Assembly: GCA_002730485.1 (NCBI GenBank)
Contig: PCAH01000152.1
Span: 1-13,989 of the forward strand
DNA length: 13,989 bases
Origin: Dehalococcoidia bacterium
GTDB lineage: Bacteria; Chloroflexota; Dehalococcoidia; UBA3495
Direction: 5' to 3'
In this document: positions 1 to 7,835 of the stretch, piece by piece
Position numbering within the stretch: position 1 is the stretch's first letter
Layout of the letters: each line of letters begins with the position of its first letter
Made by a program: the position numbers and the translations under genes
The notes under the pieces: model-generated
The model's database searches: none
Told to the model about the DNA's origin: nothing
Seen by the model: the letters and a program-made list of their open reading frames with translations, nothing else

Positions 1-363
1 CCCAGGGTATTCATAACCGGGTTTTCATCCGGCGGCTCAGCCGTGGGTGCGGTGGCACACCGTTACGACTCAGTGGAGCGTATCCTGCTGCTCTCGACCT
101 ATGACAGCGTGGGAGACCCGTTCTACGAGGGTGTCTTCGCCTTTACCGGAGACATCTATCTAGCTTACGGCGGCGAGGATGAGCCCGCTGGTATGCTGGC
201 TCGAGTAATCCAGATGGGAGCCCTTGCCGCAAAGTCGTTCCAGGCCAGGGAAGTACCCAACTGCGGACACCGCTTCGACGGTGAGGCAAACACCAAATTA
301 TTGACCCAGGCTTTTCACTGGGCTTTCGAGGGCGACAACAGCCTGCCGAAGCCTCAACGCTAG
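1..363 (+). CDS. Alpha/beta hydrolase, C-terminal part (5' end outside window)
   Basis: The frame is open from base 1, so about 120 C-terminal residues of a longer protein are visible. They start at the nucleophile elbow: GFSSGG at fragment residues 7-12 fits GxSxG, with Ser9 as the likely nucleophile. A later GGEDEPAG stretch could supply the acid and NCGHRF the catalytic His, in the usual order. An internal GTG at 43 could be taken as a start, but it would cut off the nucleophile, so I read the gene as entering from upstream. The substrate cannot be told; the family includes esterases, dienelactone hydrolases and C-C hydrolases. The next gene starts 25 bases after the stop, so it is probably the first visible gene of a three-gene operon ending with an SDR. 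The hydrolase fold is fairly sure, the reaction is unknown. Confidence 0.65.
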   Translation, partial: PRVFITGFSSGGSAVGAVAHRYDSVERILLLSTYDSVGDPFYEGVFAFTGDIYLAYGGEDEPAGMLARVIQMGALAAKSFQAREVPNCGHRFDGEANTKLLTQAFHWAFEGDNSLPKPQR

Positions 364-388
364 TAAAAACATTAAGAGAGGATTAAAG

Positions 389-922
389 ATGCCACGAGAG
401 ACGATCTACCTGAGAGATGCCGCCGGGCAGGAACTGGTCAAAGGCGTTTGGAAGTACGCCCGGGGCTACGTGCCAGGCGAACCCAACGAGGGGTTGGTGG
501 AACAACTTGACGGCAGTCCGGCTCGCTTGGTTGACTATGATGACTCGAGTTGGGCGGTCTGCCACAACCTGGCCGAGCGTAATTCTCATGGGTTCAGCTT
601 CATCTGGTTCCGGATAAAGATCACCATCCCAGAGACGGTGAACGGCCATCCGGTTAAGGGAACGCGAATCCAGTTCGAGACTTGCATCGATGACTACGGT
701 GAAATTTGGATCGACGGTGAATGCAACCGAGACCAGGGAGCTATCCAGGGTTTCAACGCCCCCCAGCGGGTCCTGCTCAGCGCCGATCCTAACCCCGGTG
801 ATCAGCACACCATCGCCCTGCTGGCCGCCAACGGACCCCTGGGCGCCCCCGGCGGAACCGTCTTCTGCCGCTACGCCAACCTGGGCTTTGAGTGGACTGG
901 CGGCGAAGTGGGACCCCTTTAA
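389..922 (+). CDS. Stand-alone galactose-binding-like (jelly-roll) protein
   Basis: This 177-residue protein has no signal peptide or membrane segment, so it is probably cytoplasmic. The middle (DDSSWAV at about 51-57, then WFRIKITIPE, then FETCIDDYGEIWIDGE) follows the pattern of the sugar-binding jelly-roll domain at the front of family 2 glycoside hydrolases: a beta strand ending in IPE, then a strand that presents a short name-like loop. No catalytic domain follows; the chain ends with strands HTIALLAANG and ANLGFEW. An AGAGAGGA-like ribosome site precedes the ATG. It lies between a hydrolase and an SDR with gaps of 25 and 24 bases, so it is co-transcribed with them. It may bind a sugar-like substrate or be an accessory subunit; that role is inference. 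The fold is moderately sure, the function unknown. Confidence 0.6.
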   Translation: MPRETIYLRDAAGQELVKGVWKYARGYVPGEPNEGLVEQLDGSPARLVDYDDSSWAVCHNLAERNSHGFSFIWFRIKITIPETVNGHPVKGTRIQFETCIDDYGEIWIDGECNRDQGAIQGFNAPQRVLLSADPNPGDQHTIALLAANGPLGAPGGTVFCRYANLGFEWTGGEVGPL

Positions 923-946
923 TCAGACGATCACGGAGATGAAAAC

Positions 947-1699
947 ATGCGACTTGAAAACAAGGTGGCATTGGTCAGTGGCGGAGCCAGAGGAATCGGC
1001 GCTGCCATCACCAAGGTTCTGGCCGGAGAAGGCGCCAAGGTCGTAATCGGCGACGTCCTTGAAGACGCTGGACAGGCTACGGCCAAAGAAATCGCTGACG
1101 CGAGCGGAGAATGTGTCTTCGTCCGGTTGGACGTGACCAGCGAGTCCGACTGGGAGAACGCCGTCGGTGAGGCCATAAGCCGGTACGGCAAACTGGATAT
1201 CCTGGTGAACAACGCCGGAGTCACTTCGCGGGGCATCGTGGAAGAGATCACTTCCGACGACTGGTCTCGGGTGATGGACGTCAATGTGAAGGGTGGGTTC
1301 CTAGGCTCCAAGGCATCCATTCCCAAGATGAGAGCCAACGGCGGCGGGTCCATCGTCAACATATCTTCCGGGGCGGCGATAGCCCCCCAGCCCAACACAT
1401 CGGGTGCATACGCCGCCAGCAAGGGCGCGGTTCGTATCTTCACCAAATCGACGGCCATCCAGTACGCGGCCGAAGGTATCCGGTGCAATTCGGTCCACCC
1501 AGGGCCGGTGGAGACCGATATGTTGAACCTGAACCGGCAGGCAGAGGGCGAGCTTGCCGAGATGAAGGCCCGGGTTCCCTTGGGCCGGTTCGGACGGGCT
1601 GAGGACATCGCCTACGGCGTGCTGTATCTGGCCTCGGACGAGTCGTCCTTCGTGACCGGCTCCGAACTGGTCATAGACGGTGGCCGCACCGCCCAGTAG
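947..1699 (+). CDS. SDR-family NAD(P)-dependent oxidoreductase
   Basis: A 250-residue classical short-chain dehydrogenase, the normal length. The cofactor motif GGARGIG is at 12-18. Asp36 at the end of the second strand favours NAD over NADP. NNAG is at 88-91 and Asn113 is the structural Asn. The catalytic set is a Ser near 141 (NISSG), Tyr155 and Lys159 (YAASK). The end, SFVTGSELVIDGG, is typical of glucose-1-dehydrogenase and FabG-like members. Such enzymes oxidise a secondary alcohol to a ketone or the reverse; the substrate is not readable. GGAGAT lies just upstream of the ATG. It is the last gene of the hydrolase/jelly-roll/SDR operon, and a strong hairpin follows 10 bases after the stop. 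Family assignment is very secure, a precise function is not. Confidence 0.93.
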   Translation: MRLENKVALVSGGARGIGAAITKVLAGEGAKVVIGDVLEDAGQATAKEIADASGECVFVRLDVTSESDWENAVGEAISRYGKLDILVNNAGVTSRGIVEEITSDDWSRVMDVNVKGGFLGSKASIPKMRANGGGSIVNISSGAAIAPQPNTSGAYAASKGAVRIFTKSTAIQYAAEGIRCNSVHPGPVETDMLNLNRQAEGELAEMKARVPLGRFGRAEDIAYGVLYLASDESSFVTGSELVIDGGRTAQ

Positions 1700-1709
1700 C
1701 CGACATAAC

Positions 1710-1741
1710 AAAAAAGCCCTGCATTCTTGCTGGGCTTTTTT
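1710..1741. terminator. Bidirectional intrinsic terminator between convergent genes
   Basis: A run of six A and GCCC pairs with GGGC and a run of six T. A T-T mismatch and an inner GCA/TGC close a four-base loop. The A run on one side and the T run on the other make it work on both strands: for the SDR operon coming from the left and for the minus-strand hydrolase, whose stop is at 1775. Confidence 0.93.
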
Positions 1742-1774
1742 GTGTTTGTCTCTAGCGGGTTGCCGGTTTTGTTT

Positions 1775-2575
1775 CTAGCGCAAGAACCCCAGCACCGCAT
1801 CGGTGAACGCTGAAGGCTGTTCCATCTCCGGCATGTGTCCGCAGTTGTCTATGATCTTTGCCTGCGCGCCTTTGATGGAGTTTTGGAACTGCTTGCAGGT
1901 GTCGACCGGGATTATCCGGTCCTCCTTACCCCATACCAGCAGGGTCTCGGTGCTAACCCCGCCCAGAAGATGCTCTAGGGTGTGGCTCTTCATGTAGGGT
2001 TTCCACAGTATTCTGGCGGCCATCTCCCGGTTGATCTCGACCTCGTCCGCCTCCTCCGGTGTCCAATCCACCCCGTAGTAAAGGGCGTACTCCGGCGACT
2101 TGTCTGGGTCGTGAAAGGCTTGTTCAAAAGCCTCTTTACCCGAGTTTACGAAGTAGTCCCAGGTCTCCCCTTTCGACGGCTTCAACCCGCCCGGGCTAAC
2201 CAGGACCATCTTTTTGAAGATGGTCGAGTTCACCGTCGCGATCTCAGCGGCCACCCAGCCACCCATTGAGAACCCAATGACGTTCAGCGGTTGGACCAAG
2301 CCCATATCCCGAATGAACCAGGTGACCCAGGCGGCAAGGTCACGCACGTTCTGGATCCAGTCCGGCTTGGTCGACTGTCCAAACCCCGGCAGAGATGGGA
2401 CGTAGACAGTGAAGTGTTTGGCCAATTCCTCATGGGCGTTCAACCACCCCGGGACGCCAAGCTCACTGGGAATAATCAGCAGGGGCTCGCCCTTTCCGCC
2501 CTTTCGTAACTGGACATCAATACCTGCAGCTGGCACCAGCTCTTCGGTATATATCTTCTTTTCGGTTGTGGTCAT
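1775..2575 (-). CDS. Alpha/beta hydrolase (Ser-Asp-His triad)
   Basis: A 266-residue single-domain alpha/beta hydrolase without a signal peptide. The nucleophile elbow GFSMGG places Ser103. Asp219 lies in WGKEDRIIP and His247 in NCGHMPE, giving a complete triad with normal spacing. LPGFGQS at 62-68 is the usual loop after the third strand. Residues of about 130-200 form a helical cap, as in epoxide hydrolases, haloperoxidase-like enzymes and meta-cleavage C-C hydrolases. The substrate is not readable. AAAGGG stands nine bases before the ATG. It is 50 bases downstream of the luciferase-like monooxygenase on the same strand, so it probably acts on an ester or lactone made by that enzyme or on a related substrate (inference). 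The transcript likely ends at the shared hairpin 1710-1741. Confidence 0.88.
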   Translation of the reverse strand: MTTTEKKIYTEELVPAAGIDVQLRKGGKGEPLLIIPSELGVPGWLNAHEELAKHFTVYVPSLPGFGQSTKPDWIQNVRDLAAWVTWFIRDMGLVQPLNVIGFSMGGWVAAEIATVNSTIFKKMVLVSPGGLKPSKGETWDYFVNSGKEAFEQAFHDPDKSPEYALYYGVDWTPEEADEVEINREMAARILWKPYMKSHTLEHLLGGVSTETLLVWGKEDRIIPVDTCKQFQNSIKGAQAKIIDNCGHMPEMEQPSAFTDAVLGFLR

Positions 2576-2625
2576 GGTTATCTACCCTTTCATCTTTGGC
2601 GAATCAGTGAAAAACCTACCTGTGG

Positions 2626-3885
2626 CTAGGCCACGCCAGCAGCCAAACTCTTGCCGGTGGCCGGGCTAACTTCGAAGGGACTGAACAGTTCCAATTCCTT
2701 GCCGATCTCCCTGACCGCCGGAAGGACTTCCTCTCCCATGAGCTTGAGACTGCGCATCTGGTCTTCGTGGCTCATTGCGCCGTCGCCGTCCCAGAACACG
2801 ATGCTGCCCGGGCGGACTTCCTCAAGGACGTGTCGAATCTTGGGAATCACACTCTCAGGTGTGCCGGCGATGATGCTCAGGTTCTCCACCTGCTGCTCGT
2901 AGGGCGAGAATATGGTGGCGCCACGGCTGTCGGGGCCGGAGGCCGCTGCTGCGCCGAGAATTGCGATTCGGGCTTTGACAGCGTCCCGAGAAGAGAGGCC
3001 TGGAGGGGACTGTAACCATGGGACAATCCGACTTTCGGCAGCGGCGTTTCCGGCAATCTCCGGATTGGCCACGCCGGTGAGATACTTCCTGGCTACCTCT
3101 TCAGCTTTTTCCTCGGTCTCCTCCACGTGGACCTTGACCATGTAGCCGATGTTCTGAGACCCAGCTTCGTAGCCGTTTTCAGCAGCTGTCTCTTTGTAAA
3201 GTTGGAACATCTGCTTGGTGGGCTCAAGTTTGGTGGCCAACATCAGGTATGGATACCGATGTTCCGCAGCCCACTTGGTGGTGGATGCGCTGATCACGCC
3301 GGGGATCCAGATGGGAGGATGGGGTTGTTGGTAGGGCATTGACCAGGGATTCACATAGCGGTACTCGTAGTGGCGTCCTTCCCAGCGCCAGGGGCCTGGG
3401 GTGGTCCAGGCCTTGATGATGAAATCATGGGCTTCTTGGAACCGTTCCCAGTTATAGGGAGGCGGGGCGTTGTGGGAGATGCTCTCGGTCCCGCCGCCGC
3501 GGACAAACCCGGAGACCAGCCGACCGCGGGAGATCATGTCGATCATGGACAGGGTCTCAGCCAGCCAGAGCGGGTCCTCCCAGATGGGCAGGATATTGCC
3601 CAGGATGATGATCTTGGCCTTGCTGGTCTGGCGGGCCAGGATACCGGCCTCAACGTTGGTGACGCCCTGCATACAGAACGGGGTGCTGTGGTGTTCATTC
3701 AGCATCAGGCCGTCAAAGCCCATCTCTTCCGCGTACATCTTTTCGTCGATATACCGGTTGTACAACTCGGCCCCTACTTTGGGGTCATATAGCTCGTTGC
3801 TGATGTCCAGAGTGGTGTTTCGGGCGCCCATGAGGTTGGTCTTTTCGTCCTGCCAGGGCTGCTCGGTGAAATGTCCGATGAACAT
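2626..3885 (-). CDS. Luciferase-like flavin-dependent monooxygenase (LLM class)
   Basis: With the start chosen here the protein has 419 residues. It opens with MFIGHFTEQPWQ, as LLM-class flavin monooxygenases usually do (first beta strand of the TIM barrel). NEHH at 63-66 is the conserved active-site loop, followed by ILGNILPIWEDPLWLAE and GRLVSGFVRGGG, the usual flavin-side segments; HPPIWIPG is also typical. These enzymes use reduced FMN from a separate reductase and oxygen to oxidise organic substrates; no reductase is visible. An in-frame ATG at 3954 would add 23 residues (MTGSPTWADQ...), but the family start and an AGGGAG site nine bases upstream favour 3885. The 3954 ATG has AGGAGG only 30 bases away. 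It leads an operon with the hydrolase at 1775-2575. The family is very secure; the substrate and exact start are not. Confidence 0.9.
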   Translation of the reverse strand: MFIGHFTEQPWQDEKTNLMGARNTTLDISNELYDPKVGAELYNRYIDEKMYAEEMGFDGLMLNEHHSTPFCMQGVTNVEAGILARQTSKAKIIILGNILPIWEDPLWLAETLSMIDMISRGRLVSGFVRGGGTESISHNAPPPYNWERFQEAHDFIIKAWTTPGPWRWEGRHYEYRYVNPWSMPYQQPHPPIWIPGVISASTTKWAAEHRYPYLMLATKLEPTKQMFQLYKETAAENGYEAGSQNIGYMVKVHVEETEEKAEEVARKYLTGVANPEIAGNAAAESRIVPWLQSPPGLSSRDAVKARIAILGAAAASGPDSRGATIFSPYEQQVENLSIIAGTPESVIPKIRHVLEEVRPGSIVFWDGDGAMSHEDQMRSLKLMGEEVLPAVREIGKELELFSPFEVSPATGKSLAAGVA

Positions 3886-3894
3886 AGTGCACAA

Positions 3895-3900
3895 CTCCCT
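3895..3900 (-). promoter_or_regulatory. Ribosome binding site that decides the LLM start
   Basis: AGGGAG on the minus strand, nine bases before the ATG at 3885. It supports the shorter reading of the luciferase-like gene. The upstream ATG at 3954 lacks a site at normal distance. Confidence 0.6.
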
Positions 3901-4066
3901 TTCCACGTCGGTCAGAGGCCCGTGTTGGTCGGCCCAAGTCGGGCTTCCGGTCATTATTTCAGACTAGACTATTTCGGAGACGATCCTCCTGACAGAGTCC
4001 AACGGACTACAAATTCAGGGCCGAAGGTCATTTCCTCAGGTTCGGGAAGGGAGGACAGAATCGGGT

Positions 4067-4095
4067 TTGCCCGCCCAAGGCTGCCGAAGTACAAT
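4067..4095 (+). promoter_or_regulatory. Sigma-70-type promoter for pepC and the molybdopterin subunit
   Basis: TTGCCC (4/6 match to TTGACA), a 17-base spacer and TACAAT (5/6 match to TATAAT). Transcription would start near 4102 and give a leader of about 29 bases. It lies in the divergent gap between the minus-strand LLM gene and pepC. The promoter before the Baeyer-Villiger gene at 7688-7716 has the same pattern, which raises confidence in both. No equally good promoter was found for the minus-strand gene in this gap. Confidence 0.65.
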
Positions 4096-4119
4096 TCCAA
4101 CGTCTACGAGTTAATAACC

Positions 4120-4125
4120 AGGTGA
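4120..4125 (+). promoter_or_regulatory. Ribosome binding site that decides the pepC start
   Basis: AGGTGA lies five bases before the ATG at 4131. The in-frame GTG at 4122 and ATG at 4125 overlap this site and would lack one of their own at useful distance. Confidence 0.5.
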
Positions 4126-4130
4126 TGAAA

Positions 4131-5492
4131 ATGCCTAACGACACGCCCACAAACGGGCCTGGAGCCCTATCCCTTGATAGCGTGGCCGAATATCGTCAGA
4201 GCTTTGATGCCGATACATCCAAGCGCTTGGTGCAAAATACCGTCACCCAGCGTGACGTGAATGAGATCGCCCTCAGTCATAAGACCGTCAACCAATCGCC
4301 CCATGATTTCTCCATAGTCCTGGACGACTGGTCGGTGACCAACCAGGCCCGGTCCGGTCGCTGCTGGATGTTTGCCGGCCTGAATCTGTGCCGGGTGGAC
4401 ACCAAAGACGTACTAAACGTCAAAGAGTTTGAATTCAGTCAGAACTACCTAATGTTTTGGGACAAGTTGGAGCGGGTCAATTTCATCCTGGAAGCGATCA
4501 TCGAAACCGCAGACCGGTCCTCGGACGACCGCACCGTTGCCTTCTTGCTGCGCAATCCCCTCTCCGACGGCGGCCAATGGGACATGTTCACCGCCCTGGT
4601 GGCCAAACACGGCATCCTCCCCAAGAGCGCCATGAAGGAGACCGAGAGTTCTGCCAATTCTGCCCGAATGAACGCTGGCCTAAACTACCAGACTCGCCAA
4701 GGAGCCAAGCGCATTCGCGACGCCTACGCCGCAGAATCGGGAATGGTGGAACTGCGCCGGATCAAAGACTCGGTACTCAAAGTGGTCTATAACATGCTCT
4801 GCATCCACCTGGGCACACCGCCTACGGAGGTCGACTGGCAGTGGAAGGACAAAGACGGCGAGTTCACCCGCTCAGGAAAATTGACGCCCCTCGAGTTCGC
4901 CGCCAACTACCTGCAGACCGACATACACGATTACGTGAGCCTGGTTCATGACCCCAGGGAGAGCAGCCCGGAAGGCGCCACGTTTACCGTGGAGTATCTG
5001 GGCAACGTCATTGATGCGCCGTCCATCAGGTACTTGAACGTCGATATTCAACTGATGAAGGACATCACCCTGAAGATGCTCCAGGACGGCAAGCCGGTCT
5101 GGATGGGCTGCGACACCGGGAAGCAGATGCACCGTGACCTGGGTATCTGGGACGCGGACCTTTTTGATTACGCCGCCGTATACGGGACCGAATTCGACCT
5201 GGATAAAGCAGCCAGATTGGAATACCACCAGACGGCCATGACCCACGCCATGATGTTCACCGGCGTCGACGTGGTGGACGGAGTGCCCCGCCGCTGGCGG
5301 GTGGAGAACAGCTGGGACGATAAAGTCGGCAACAAGGGGTTCTTCCTGATGAATGACTCCTGGTTTGCGGAGTACATGTTTGAGATTGCCGTCCCCAAAG
5401 AATACCTCCCAGAAGAACTGCAAAAAGCCCTGGAACTTGAACCCATAGTCCTGCCCGCCTGGGACCCCATGGGCTCGCTAGCTAACGAGTAA
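4131..5492 (+). CDS. pepC: Aminopeptidase C / bleomycin hydrolase (peptidase family C1B)
   Basis: A 453-residue cytoplasmic cysteine aminopeptidase of full family length. The papain-type active site is complete: Gln72 and Cys78 in NQARSGRCWMF, His372 in THAMMFTG and Asn393 in VENSWDD. The C terminus, LPAWDPMGSLANE, is the family's conserved tail, which in known structures reaches into the active-site groove and makes the enzyme an aminopeptidase. It ends two or three residues later than the tails I recall. Known members form hexameric rings and remove N-terminal residues from peptides. I chose ATG 4131 because of AGGTGA five bases upstream; GTG 4122 or ATG 4125 would add two or three residues. 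A promoter lies at 4067-4095, and the next gene starts 20 bases after the stop, so the two are probably co-transcribed. The assignment is very secure. Confidence 0.96.
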   Translation: MPNDTPTNGPGALSLDSVAEYRQSFDADTSKRLVQNTVTQRDVNEIALSHKTVNQSPHDFSIVLDDWSVTNQARSGRCWMFAGLNLCRVDTKDVLNVKEFEFSQNYLMFWDKLERVNFILEAIIETADRSSDDRTVAFLLRNPLSDGGQWDMFTALVAKHGILPKSAMKETESSANSARMNAGLNYQTRQGAKRIRDAYAAESGMVELRRIKDSVLKVVYNMLCIHLGTPPTEVDWQWKDKDGEFTRSGKLTPLEFAANYLQTDIHDYVSLVHDPRESSPEGATFTVEYLGNVIDAPSIRYLNVDIQLMKDITLKMLQDGKPVWMGCDTGKQMHRDLGIWDADLFDYAAVYGTEFDLDKAARLEYHQTAMTHAMMFTGVDVVDGVPRRWRVENSWDDKVGNKGFFLMNDSWFAEYMFEIAVPKEYLPEELQKALELEPIVLPAWDPMGSLANE

Positions 5493-5512
5493 ATAACAAA
5501 CAAGGGAAAGAA

Positions 5513-7636
5513 ATGGTTTTCAAATCGGACATCATCGGCCAGTCTGTCGAGCGCATAGACGGCCCGGAGAAAGTCACCGGCGAAACCCTGTATACCGCCG
5601 ACGTGATCCTGCCGGGTATGCTCTGCGGCAAGATCCTCCGCAGCCCATATCCCCACGCCCGGGTCCGCAGCATCGACACAACCAAGGCCTGGGCCGTCCC
5701 AGGCGTGAAGGCCATTGTCACCGGAGAGGATGCTAGGGGTGCGTTGCAGGGCAAGATCCTTCGGGACATGCCAGTCCTCTGCTGGGACCGGGTTCGTTAC
5801 ATCGGAGACCGGGTTGCGGCAGTCGCGGCAGAGACACCTGAGGCCGCCGATGAAGCCCTGATAGCGCTGGAAGTTGATTACGAAGTCCTGCCAGCGGTCT
5901 ATGACCCGATGGAAGCCATGCAGTCCGACGCCCCCCTGTTACATGATGACGTGGCATCCTACGCCGGTGCCCCGCTGGAACTTATGGCCCCAGATGTCCA
6001 CAACGGCCAGACCCGACTTTTCTGGGAGAAGGGTGACCTGGCCCAGGGGTTCGCCGAAGCAGACGTAGTTCTGGAGCACTCTTTCTCGATTCCCAGCCGT
6101 CACCAGGGCTATATCGAGCCCTTTGCCAGCATCATCGCAATCGATGATGACGGTCGTATCCAGGCCTGGTGCTCCAGCAAAGCGCCCTTCCGTGCCCGAC
6201 GCCAGATGGCCCAGGCCCTGGATTTGGATGAAGAAAGCATAAAGGTAAACGTAACCTCCATCGGCGGTGATTTTGGCGGAAAGGGCGACACCCGTGACCT
6301 GCCCATTGCCTACCTGCTGGCCAAGATGGCGAACCTGCCGGTCAAGATCGTCATGAGCCACGTGGAAGAATTCACCGCCAGCAATCCCACGCACCCCACG
6401 TTCGTCCGGATCAAGTCTGGAATCACCAAAGACGGCGTGCTGACCGCTTGCGAGGTCCACACCGTCCACGCCAGTGGGGCCTACGGTGCTCTAAAACCAA
6501 GGGCCTATCTCTCCACCCACCACTATGTCGGTGGTGGCTACCGGATCCCCCACGCCGAATTCGAGTTCTTGCAGGTGTACACAAATACCGTTCCTGGCGG
6601 GTACTTTAGGGCTCCAGGCGCGCACCAATACACCTTTGCTCTGGAGTCCCACACCAACCTGCTGGCCCGGGAGATTGGCATGGACCCTGCCGAGTTCCGG
6701 CGGAAGAACCTAATACTACCCGGAGAAGAAGACGCCCTTGGCAGGCCCATCCAATTGACCAAGGTCCATGAGGTGATGGAAGCCGCCCTGAAAGCCGGTA
6801 ACTGGGATAAACCCAAGGACGGCCCGGGTCATGGCCGTGGTGTCGCCCTGTTTGGCCGCCAGATCGGCGGCGGTGTCGCCGGAGCAGTTTTGACCGCAGA
6901 GGCAGATGGGTCCTTTACTGTGATCAGTCCGACCGTGGATATTGGGACCGGCACCCATACCATTGAGAAACAGATGGTGGCCAGCGAGATGGGAGTCTCT
7001 CTGGAGCAGGTGCAGGTTCGCGTCGGTAACACCGACGAAGTGCCCTACGACGAAGGGCCAAGGGCCAGCCGCGTGACCTACACGGAAGGTCAGGCCGTCA
7101 TGCAGGCCTGCGCCCAGGTTAAGCAGGCCATCTCCGACGGTGCAGAACTGCCCCTTACCGTCACTGTTGAGCACATGGCCCCGGAACGGGAAGACATAAC
7201 GTACTTTGGCGCTCAGGTTGCCGAGGTCCAAGTGGACCGGGAGACCGGTCAAGTCAAAGTGACGCGGTTGGTTACCTCCCACGATGTGGGCACCATAATC
7301 AACCCGTTGGCACATCAGGGACAGATCGACGGCGGAGTGATAACGGGCTTTGGATTGGGCGTCACGGAAGAATTTGTCACCGATGATGGTCAGGTCCTGA
7401 ACGGTAATCTTGCCGACTACAAATTACCGACCATGGCGGATGTCCCCGAGCTGGAGACGGTCTTGATTCAGACCGCCGGAGGCACCGGCCCCTACGAGGC
7501 AAAGGCCATCGGGGAGTTGGCCAACAACGCCACCGCCGCCGCCATCGCAAACGCGGTGGCCGACGCCACGGGGTGCCAGTTGTTAGAACTGCCAATCACC
7601 GCCGACCGGGTGTACAAAGCTCTCCATGAAAGCTGA
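5513..7636 (+). CDS. Xanthine dehydrogenase-family molybdopterin-binding subunit
   Basis: A 707-residue large subunit of the molybdenum hydroxylase family. The N-terminal aldehyde oxidase a/b hammerhead domain covers about 16-130 (VERIDGPEKVTGETLYTAD). The molybdopterin part has GGDFGGKGD at 251-259, FRAPG at 365-369 and GTGTHT at 478-483. Glu668 in KAIGE matches the catalytic base. The AYXCSFR loop of true CO dehydrogenase is absent, so hydroxylation of an aldehyde or N-heterocycle is likelier. The region around 530-560 is much shorter than usual and makes the protein some 60-70 residues short, yet the frame is intact. The iron-sulfur and FAD partner subunits are not in the window: pepC lies 20 bases upstream and a flavin monooxygenase downstream, so partners must be elsewhere. 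AGGGAAAG precedes the ATG. The family is very secure, the substrate unknown. Confidence 0.93.
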   Translation: MVFKSDIIGQSVERIDGPEKVTGETLYTADVILPGMLCGKILRSPYPHARVRSIDTTKAWAVPGVKAIVTGEDARGALQGKILRDMPVLCWDRVRYIGDRVAAVAAETPEAADEALIALEVDYEVLPAVYDPMEAMQSDAPLLHDDVASYAGAPLELMAPDVHNGQTRLFWEKGDLAQGFAEADVVLEHSFSIPSRHQGYIEPFASIIAIDDDGRIQAWCSSKAPFRARRQMAQALDLDEESIKVNVTSIGGDFGGKGDTRDLPIAYLLAKMANLPVKIVMSHVEEFTASNPTHPTFVRIKSGITKDGVLTACEVHTVHASGAYGALKPRAYLSTHHYVGGGYRIPHAEFEFLQVYTNTVPGGYFRAPGAHQYTFALESHTNLLAREIGMDPAEFRRKNLILPGEEDALGRPIQLTKVHEVMEAALKAGNWDKPKDGPGHGRGVALFGRQIGGGVAGAVLTAEADGSFTVISPTVDIGTGTHTIEKQMVASEMGVSLEQVQVRVGNTDEVPYDEGPRASRVTYTEGQAVMQACAQVKQAISDGAELPLTVTVEHMAPEREDITYFGAQVAEVQVDRETGQVKVTRLVTSHDVGTIINPLAHQGQIDGGVITGFGLGVTEEFVTDDGQVLNGNLADYKLPTMADVPELETVLIQTAGGTGPYEAKAIGELANNATAAAIANAVADATGCQLLELPITADRVYKALHES

Positions 7637-7835
7637 CCCTCAACGGCTGAACCCAACTGGCTGGAACGTTCACGGTGCGCCGCAGTATTGTCCTTTTTGT
7701 GTAGGAACCTTACAATGCACATAATATTGAGACATCGCTTATATGTTGGAATCGAATAACAGATTCCCGATAAGCCCATGTTATGGACTGCCTCAATGCG
7801 ACCAGTAAAGTTCGAAAACCTGAAGGAGCGAATCG
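7637..7835. other. Intergenic gap with promoter, no gene
   Basis: These 199 bases between the molybdopterin subunit and the Baeyer-Villiger gene hold the promoter at 7688-7716. I see no terminator hairpin with a T run after the stop at 7636, so read-through from upstream is possible. An open frame starting at 7783 runs into the next gene in another frame and looks like a shadow. Confidence 0.5.
7688..7716 (+). promoter_or_regulatory. Sigma-70-type promoter for the Baeyer-Villiger monooxygenase
   Basis: TTGTCC, a 17-base spacer and TACAAT. The start of transcription would be near 7723, with a leader of about 110 bases before the ATG at 7836. The spacing and the -10 box match those of the promoter at 4067-4095. 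Confidence 0.6.

Noticed and set aside
931..1608. Minus-strand open frame of 225 codons over the SDR gene
   Set aside because: It lies opposite a clear SDR with all motifs, and its Ser/Pro/Arg-rich translation has no recognisable motif.
3886..3954. 23-residue N-terminal extension of the luciferase-like enzyme
   Set aside because: It is open and in frame, but the family start and the ribosome site both point to 3885. It is kept only as an alternative.
6716..7315. Minus-strand open frame of 199 codons over the molybdopterin subunit
   Set aside because: It is the shadow of the plus-strand gene; its translation has no family features.
5513..7636. Frameshift or pseudogene reading of the short molybdopterin subunit
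   Set aside because: The frame is unbroken and all motifs including the catalytic Glu are in one frame, so an in-frame shortening is likelier than decay.
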